From Pomacea canaliculata (taxonomy: Eukaryota; Mollusca; Gastropoda; Architaenioglossa; Ampullariidae), in assembly GCF_003073045.1 (NCBI RefSeq), contig NC_037594.1, positions 21,458,927 through 21,522,926 on the forward strand: a DNA stretch of 64,000 nt, written 5' to 3'. Both the position numbers and the translations under genes were made by a program. The notes under the pieces are model-generated. The model saw nothing but the letters and a program-made list of their open reading frames with translations. It made no database searches and was not told the origin of the DNA. This document shows, piece after piece, positions 57,501-64,000 of the stretch; positions within the stretch are counted from its first letter, which is position 1, and every line of letters begins with the position of its first letter.

Positions 57501-57576
57501 TTGGAAGCACAGCGATGAGGAGGATGAAGAGGGAGAAGAAAAAGATAACAAGGATACAGGCAGCAAAGATGGATAG
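48576..57576 (+). CDS. AVL9: AVL9 late secretory pathway protein, 14 coding exons, 1-base break in exon 1
   Basis: Exons are 48576-48652, 49307-49427, 49940-50025, 50418-50489, 51756-51915, 52540-52619, 53112-53181, 53533-54821, 55171-55444, 55748-55828, 56282-56399, 56812-56865, 57206-57294 and 57440-57576 (TAG). All junctions are GT-AG and all phases agree except at exon 1. There HVIVVGFHHKK is followed by GCTGTCAG|GTAGAC, where the family has GCQ; one G appears missing near 48645. With it the protein would be 902 residues. Hallmarks are YSYPPVIAG, LPSLALPDGAHNFLK, VYCVSCYRQI, LITHAYFDERDFS, IGATNVLFRQQKHATDVI, DGTGEWEGSDEWIRAQF, HPYQGNF and QTGKAVGGAFSSA. AVL9 is a DENN-like protein acting in post-Golgi exocytic transport and cell polarity. 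Exon 8 encodes a ~430-residue low-complexity linker, making the protein longer than the ~650-residue vertebrate form. Confidence 0.93.
49110..49143 (+). repeat. Short degenerate telomere-like repeat
   Basis: Several GGGTT/TTAGGG-like units appear in a row (gttagggtttgggttaggg) in AVL9 intron 1. It is only about three imperfect units, so it could be chance or a relic of an interstitial telomeric repeat. Confidence 0.3.
50765..51122 (+). mobile_element. Decayed mariner transposase C-terminal fragment
   Basis: Across shifted frames, AVL9 intron 4 reads SVTQEIQFNAW/TRDIIQCLDF, HPLDSPDLFPKLKEHLKG, DEEVKSALRKWFQK and finally VEECEVYGDFIEK with a stop. This is the order of the mariner C-terminus after the DDD motif (PYSPDLAPSDFHLF..., EVKAAVRKWL..., GDYVEK). 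No terminal repeats were identified. Same orientation as AVL9. Confidence 0.7.
52783..52912 (-). repeat. Hairpin-ended retroposon 3' tail, copy D
   Basis: The minus strand reads GTGGCCCTATGCT, a TCAC/GTGA stem, then AGGAACAAGGCAAGAAGAAG. It follows the same plan as copies A-C but with an AAG-type tail and a longer recognisable body (about 80 bp upstream). It lies in AVL9 intron 6. Confidence 0.45.
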
Positions 57577-60500
57577 ATTGGTTCACAGTTTTCTTTTCAT
57601 GGATTAGTTCCTTTTGTAACAGCCAAATTGCTCATGCAAGATGTCATTACAAGCCACTTCTGTGTTGAAATTTGTTTCAGCACTGCTAAATATGGTTTAT
57701 TCTTATACATTATTGATTATAAATTCTTGACCAAAAACCCAAACTTTTGGAAGATAAATGAGAGACACTAAGCTGCAACCGTTGAGCATTGTGTGTTCAC
57801 AGCATCTAAATGATCCATATATCTAAGGAGTGGTTTACAAAAGGAAAGGATTTTCTTATAGTCACGTGCAATAATGCTTTGTTAATGTTTAGACATTGTC
57901 ATGTACCAAGGCATGTTAAGGAGTTTGTGTATGCAAGTTTGCATTCATGCATAGAAGTATATCTATGCATAAATATAAACATTTATGCTGACTGAGTGCA
58001 GCATTGTTTTTGGTTGTTGTTTTTTTTCGGGGGGAGGGAAGGGAGGGGTTTGTGGAAGATATGTATCCATGGTTAATTCCACTGAGGAATGTAGAATTTT
58101 CCCTGCATTTGCTTCATCTATGATGAAGGTTATGTTTATCGTCATAGATTGTTGAGGTGATTCAAAATGTTTTGAATTATAGCATTATCAAATAGATAAC
58201 AAGACACGAAACATTTCTTTTTCTGAAAAGAAGCGACATTTTTTTTACTGAGAAAGTGGTGTTTCTTTGGCTATTTTCATATTTCAAATAAGATCCAGCT
58301 TTCATTTACTAGATCCTGATTTTGGCCTTTATATGGTATTGCAAATTAATCCGTACATCCAGCTGGAGGGTATTAATTATATGAAGTCTTTCAGTAAGGA
58401 TTTTAATATTTCACTGTAATTATGCAACAGCAACTATAACTTCAAATGATCATTTAATTTCCTTTTGATTTACATTATTACATAATCTCAAACAGCATTG
58501 CTTATTTTCAAAATACATCTTAAAGAAAAGAAAGCATTAAGAATGTCTGTATGACTGTTCTGTCTCCCACACATCCATGCAAACAATTTTCCTATGTGTC
58601 CTTGATGAAATTGTTTCCTTAATAAACCTATGGTTTATTGGTATCTAGCATAATGGCACATTGCCTGAGTGTTCAGGACTTCTTACTATCTCTTTGTGGA
58701 TGTGAGTGTATGTTTGTAAAGCATTGAAGGCTGTGATGCTATGTACATGACAAGATCACATTTGTTTCCTGTTTATTATTTCATAAGGGGAACTGTTTAT
58801 AAACTAATATAACCTGAAAAGTTTGCTCATTTTCATGCTGCAACAACCTTTCAGTTGACAAAAACATTATGCCTGATACCTGAAAATATCAGGAGTTGTT
58901 ATGAGAACTTTGTTTCCCAGCAGATATGCATTAATACTTATTGTGATGTCTATATAACTTTCTAAAAATGTCACTTTCACTTTGTAATATGACTTTTTCA
59001 GCTTTGAACTGTGCAGAAAACTGAAACAGCAAATGACTAAAACCCTCATAGAAAATTACTCTCTTATGACCTGTTTTTTGAGGAGTGGTGGGGTATACAG
59101 TCCTGCTTGAATGGAGTTACACTTGCAAATAATATAAAATATATTTTATATGTCTATTAACACCTACATAGTTTATGATTGTGTCATTATTTGATTTAAT
59201 CTCCTTGTAATACTTTTTGGTACCCCTGGGATTATTTAGAAATATTGATGCACAGGTGATATTTCGTGATTCAGTTACTTGTGTGTGCATGCAGTACATG
59301 TAAGCTTGTAAGTATGCATGTTACAGCCAAAGAATAGGAGTGTGATGGGGGCTGTGTACAGTTTTACAGTGTACATGTACACGCATGCATTTGTTTCTAT
59401 TGCAGTGTGCCAGTGTGGGAACATTTATTTTTAATTAAGAAATTTGGTGCAATATATTTTTCCTTTTATTTATTTTAGTTGGGAAAATAATGACTTTTAA
59501 AAATCCCATTTAATTAGTATATTATTTTATATTTTGAATATCACTAATATTTAGGTAATATCTTCTGTAGTCTTTTGTGTGTTCATCTTTGAATCAGATG
59601 GTTGTAGGTTTGAGGCTTCTGTTGTTTTTATGATTGAAACACTCCTTTAGCTCACCCAGCAGCATTGACTGCTTTTTCGTTAAGGGAGGTTAAAAGGCAG
59701 GCACAGAAGAATAGGATTTGGCTTCTACATGCCATAGCTTAGACATGGTAGAACACCTACATTTCATTGCGCCCATCACCACCAAAAGAGTTGTGCATAT
59801 TTCATTATTTTACTGATTTAGGATTGTAAATACAACAGGTCACAGTGACAAAAGCATATATCATTGTTAATTATAAAGAACTTTAGCATTTGTTGGTAAA
59901 TCTTGTATGTTGGTTGTTGGAATTTTATACATGTTTGAATATGTAAAAAGAAAAAAATGGTACTATGCATAAATATATGTAAGTGTGTAGATATTATTTT
60001 TGAGTGCTGTACAATTCTTGTGTTTATTGTAGTGGACTTTTTATGTACTACTTTTTTTTAGCTGTAGCTGTCATTGAGCAAAGTTCTGCTGTACTTTTAT
60101 ATGTCCGTAATGTCATTCCATTGTTCTTCCCTTTCTCACAGAAGAGTTCATAAAAGTTGGTGTCAGCTGTGTTAGCTTGTTGCTTACAAGAATACTGTTA
60201 ACAACTATGTCTTACAGCTGACTGCTGTGCACAGAATGTGTGAAAACTATTCACACAATCAGCAGCTAGCTTTGCCTTTGTAAATGTTTGCAATGGTTTG
60301 CAAATCTTGTTATGGATGTGGGAAAGACCTACTCAGGAACTGATTATTACATTTTGGTTAGTGTTTGAATTTTGGAATAAAAAGAAAATATGTATACAGC
60401 TGCGAAGTTAGAATGTTTTAGTTTGTGACTCAGTTCATGCCATGTGGTGTATGAGATAATGAAAATTTAAGTGTTAAAATTGTTAGTTCTCCTCTTCTTT

Positions 60501-61600
60501 TGAAGTAATCCATAAACATCTGGAAGTAGACTTCACAGCTTAGTGATCCATGCACTTGTCCTCAGAGCAGATCTGCTGCTTAGGCTTGTGACTGTCCACC
60601 TAGTAGTAATGGATACCTGATTTACCAGAAAGTATAAAATGCAGTGGACTTCTACATGCTATGCCTTAGACAGTTTATTGTTCCTAGGCTTTTAAGCTCT
60701 GAGACATTGCTCTTTTGTATAAGTATTGCTCTACAAACAGGAAGAGACAACAGTGCCATAAATTAAAAGGCCAACTCAAGCAGTATGAAGCATTGTACTA
60801 TGCATGTATCTCCTTTCAGGTTCACTACCCACCAGACTGAGACAATGTTGACAAATGCAACATGAACAACTTTTAAGCAAGTGTTCTTTTTCTCTTAGAT
60901 CAGAAATGGTGTCCTTCACTGAGGCCTATTCTGAAAAATGTCTTATTTGAGATTTGGTTTATTGCTCATAGTTTCATAGTTAGGGGAGGTAGAGGAGTGT
61001 GGCCAGTGCATTTGAAAGCCACTCAAAACTTTTGTCTGTCCAGTGAATACCAAAAACTGGGCCATGATTTTGAAGTTTTACAACATTTGCATAAGTCTCC
61101 TCCTCAGCTTCTTTGCCTATGGGTTGTGTACAGTGAGCAATGCTCCCTTATTAGGATCTAAACAGCTCACGCAGAAACAAAGCATTATTTTCTCATCGTG
61201 CATATTTTTACTAGTTGATGAATGCAGGTGTGTGCTGCAATGTGAAGATTTGATAGTGTAGTTTATTACTTACAATGTGATACCCTGAGTCTGCACGGTA
61301 ACTTGCTTATTTAACATTTCCGGTCTTTTGTTTGCATGCGTTGTTTGCTTGACTTATAATTTTAATTTTCCTACTGAGAAAAATCCTTTAGAATTGTCAC
61401 CTAAAGAGCTTGTTTCCTTGGCTGGAAAAGCAGTTAGATTTTGATGATGCTGAGCTCATCTTCCAAGCTTATAGTTATGTTCAGCAGATCTGCACTAGGT
61501 TGTTCACATTGGATTTCCGTGTCTCAATTTTATTTATTTTATGAAAAAACAGACATAATAAACTGAAATGGCCTGCATGATTGGCCCTTAGCCTTGATGT
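57577..61600 (+). other. AVL9 3' UTR and downstream intergenic DNA
   Basis: No coding content. Candidate poly(A) signals on the AVL9 strand are AATAAA at 58621-58626, 60376-60381 and 61557-61562. Which is used cannot be told from sequence. The interval is AT-rich and apparently unique. Confidence 0.4.
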
Positions 61601-62982
61601 GCAGATTTTCTTCCTCGCACATAGCATTGTACTATTTTGTATTTTTGGCAATAGTTTTTTATATTTTAACAGTTTTTACACACTTTCAGTTTTAATTTTA
61701 TGACATTTCATTGTATGATGTGCAAGATATATGAAATAATAATAGGCAAACGAAGTCAAGATATTAAAACTTGACACGAAGGTCACAGACACATTTGTCT
61801 CAATATCTCTGTGCAAAAGACAGGAGAGAAGTGTTAAGTGAGGTTTTGCACCACTGTTAAAGGCTTGCATAATCATATATTTTTGTCTTTCCCCTTGTAA
61901 AATTCAGAACTTAAAAAAAAAAAAACTTTAAAAAGCACTGTGAAATGAAGTTTTTGACACTGGGTCTAATTTTAATCTTCTACCCAAAGAAGTGCTCAAC
62001 TTCAATTAAAACACTGAGTCTATAAATGATACAGTATGTATGGATTAAATGTGAAATTTGCTTTTTTTTCTTTTCTAACAATGTCATATAAATGGTCTTT
62101 TTGTGACAACTTGCAAACACATTTTGTTGATCTTTCACATGAATGAGTGCATGGTATTCTTGATGTGTTAAAGAGTTTAATTGCTTCTTTCTAATTTGAA
62201 ATTATTTGAAAGCAGTTTAAAAATATATTTCATCAATCGCAATATTTTTGTCAGATGCAGGTCTCTAAATAAGATCTGTTTGATTATGGTACATATATTT
62301 TTGGTAACTATATGTGGGATGTTGGAGATGGGTCAAACAGTTCTTTTCTACTCAAATTGTCAACAAATATCTTCAGAACTTTAGAAAGTATAGTTAATTT
62401 TTTTTTTGCATGTATGCGTGTGCATGCGTCTTTGGACATGTATGTGACTATGGTTGGGTCCTTTCATGTGAGCAAGTAGCAAATTGTAGGCAAGTATCCC
62501 ATCCAGTCACACTCCTACAAAGTTGTAATAAGCCAGTCTTTATCATAAACATGGTGGCAGCAATACAACAGCTTTATAACATGAACAAATTCTTAATCTC
62601 TTAATGCTCAACATCCACAAAGAACAAAGTAGAGGGGGGGGGGGGCAGGGAAGGGAAATGCTGCTGTTATCAGTAACATCAAGAAAACTTTTGGGCATCA
62701 GAAAAATAAAAACCACAAAAGATGTTTCTAAATTAAATAATAAAATGACTTTAATTTACATTTCTGATTCTGGTTCATTCCACTTTTTTCAAATAAAAGA
62801 AACAGTAAAATATCTGGATAGCTATAATTTCATACCCACTACATAATTTACAGATCAGGTATGGTAAGTATCATGGTGTAATAATATTTCACTAGTTTTT
62901 AACAGTTAATAAGTTTCAATCAGGCCACTCTCAACTTAAGAAATGACCAGTTTAAGCTTAAAAAGTATGAATTTGGTGTATC
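61601..62982. other. Convergent intergenic interval, includes a G-run
   Basis: This lies between the AVL9 end and the stop of the minus-strand gene. A run of about a dozen G lies near 62633-62645. ATTAAA on the minus strand (62755-62750) is a candidate poly(A) signal for the UBA-like gene. Nothing else is supported. Confidence 0.4.
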
Positions 62983-63965
62983 TCAAGACTCAGTAAAATA
63001 CTGGCAAAGAGCTTTTTCCAAGTCCATTCCATTCTCCATTATGTAACGTCGAGCTGTCGACACATCCTCAGATGTTGTAATGGTCAGGAACTCTGCGATT
63101 AGGTTACTCAAAACCTGTCACAAAATATAACATTTAATGCAAAGGAACATGCATATGAAGATGTAAATCCCACACATGAAGGATTGAAAGCGCACATGTG
63201 CAATTTAATTCATAAATACATAACCTAAAATCTTTCAACCTGGACTTTGTATACTTTTTTGGATTTGTTTTTTGCACAGTTTTCTACTGTCTTCATTTCT
63301 GGCCCTTTTCATAAACTATGCCAAACTATAATACTTGCTGACAGTCCCCTTCTTACAAGTCAGTGGTGAAATTCTTTCCCAATAGGCACCAGAGAATTTT
63401 ATAAGCATGTCTATCTCCTTAGCTGTCAAAGTTACGCAAGTCAAGGTTGAGTCAGGTTCTCGCAGTCACACAGGGAAGTAAAATGGTCAAGCGCAAAACC
63501 CCCAAAACAATGATAAACTTGACACACCTCTGCCACACTATCATTTTCTACTTTTTCCTCTTCAGCAGATCCATACATCTTCCAAGACTGCTGCAGAGAG
63601 AATGAAAACAGCTGTTCAATATGTAGTTGAATTGTTGATTTCCATATTTTAATATAAAATGTAAAAAAATTTCTTTTTCCTCTGTTTTCATAACCTTTTT
63701 TCACTTGTTCTATTAGGTGTATGTGCTTGCATGCATCTTTGTGGAAATGCACAAAATATATGCTTTTCACAAGTTATACAGGTAAATTGTAAAAACAATT
63801 TAAGCATGAATGCACGGTACAAAGTCTCATGGCAGTACTCACTGAGGTACCACTCGGTGCTTTAATACTGCCAGTAGTTTCTGGCTTCTTGTCCTTTTTG
63901 GCTTGTTTTCTTCGCTTCCTCTCATCCTTTTCTTCTCTTTTCTTTTTTATCATCATATCAAAGAG
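62983..63965 (-). CDS. C-terminal part of an unidentified protein with a UBA-like end (partial)
   Basis: Three phase-0 exons lie in transcript order: 63965-63843, 63590-63528 and 63114-62983 (stop TGA at 62985-62983), with GT-AG junctions. They give 105 residues. The first part is strongly basic/charged (KKKREEKDERKRRKQAKKDK), then an acidic linker (YGSAEEEKVENDSVAE). The last ~40 residues have a UBA-like three-helix pattern: LIAEFLTIT, SEDVSTARRYIMENGMDLEK, ALCQYF. UBA domains bind ubiquitin, but this match is by pattern only. I do not recognise the gene; upstream exons lie beyond the window. Confidence 0.6.
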
Positions 63966-64000
63966 CTAAAACAAAAATCAAACCACCTCACCCACAGAAC

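Noticed and set aside
63441..63770. 109-codon minus-strand ORF
   Set aside because: Only its middle (63590-63528) is exon. The rest reads through the flanking introns, past good splice sites on both sides.

Overview
The window is eukaryotic, AT-rich and intron-rich. It carries animal gene families (TRIM-NHL, BTB-Kelch, class I ARF GTPases, AVL9) in canonical GT-AG introns, plus animal-type transposons (Tigger/pogo, hAT, mariner, L2/CR1-like and RTE-like LINEs). Family content and repeat style suggest a lophotrochozoan invertebrate, most likely a mollusc. The species assignment is inference.

Layout. (1) 1-9910: left contig end, holding the intact last coding exon of a TRIM-NHL gene (+), its 3' UTR, a Tigger-derived element, a long non-coding stretch, and damaged copies of three Kelch exons. 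(2) 9911-10010: 100 N gap. (3) About 10028-20123: a second copy of the same 10 kb, dense in 1-2 base indels in its first half and cleaner in its second half. The two copies look like unmerged overlapping contig ends rather than a biological duplication. The NHL exon is intact only on the left and the Kelch exons only on the right. (4) 18032-28885 (-): complete BTB-BACK-Kelch gene in 8 coding exons, with a hAT MITE and two decayed LINEs in its introns. (5) About 30140-30561: probable bidirectional promoter with two YY1-type motifs. (6) 33877-39113 (+) and 42307-45138 (+): two tandem class I ARF genes with identical coding-intron positions and phases. The first contains a LINE and a CGGBP1-like domain relic in its introns. 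(7) 48576-57576 (+): AVL9 in 14 coding exons, with an apparent 1-base deletion in exon 1 and a very long acidic/serine-rich linker exon. (8) 62983-63965 (-): last three exons of an unidentified gene ending in a UBA-like domain.

Functionally, ARF-A, ARF-B and AVL9 all belong to Golgi/late-secretory trafficking, while the NHL and Kelch genes are of ubiquitin-ligase-associated families. Nothing shows that the neighbours are co-regulated beyond the probable shared promoter of the Kelch gene and ARF-A. No tRNA, rRNA, CRISPR or prokaryotic feature was seen. The strongest observations are the false duplication across the gap, the AVL9 frameshift, a family of hairpin-ended retroposon tails, and the structure of the ARF pair.
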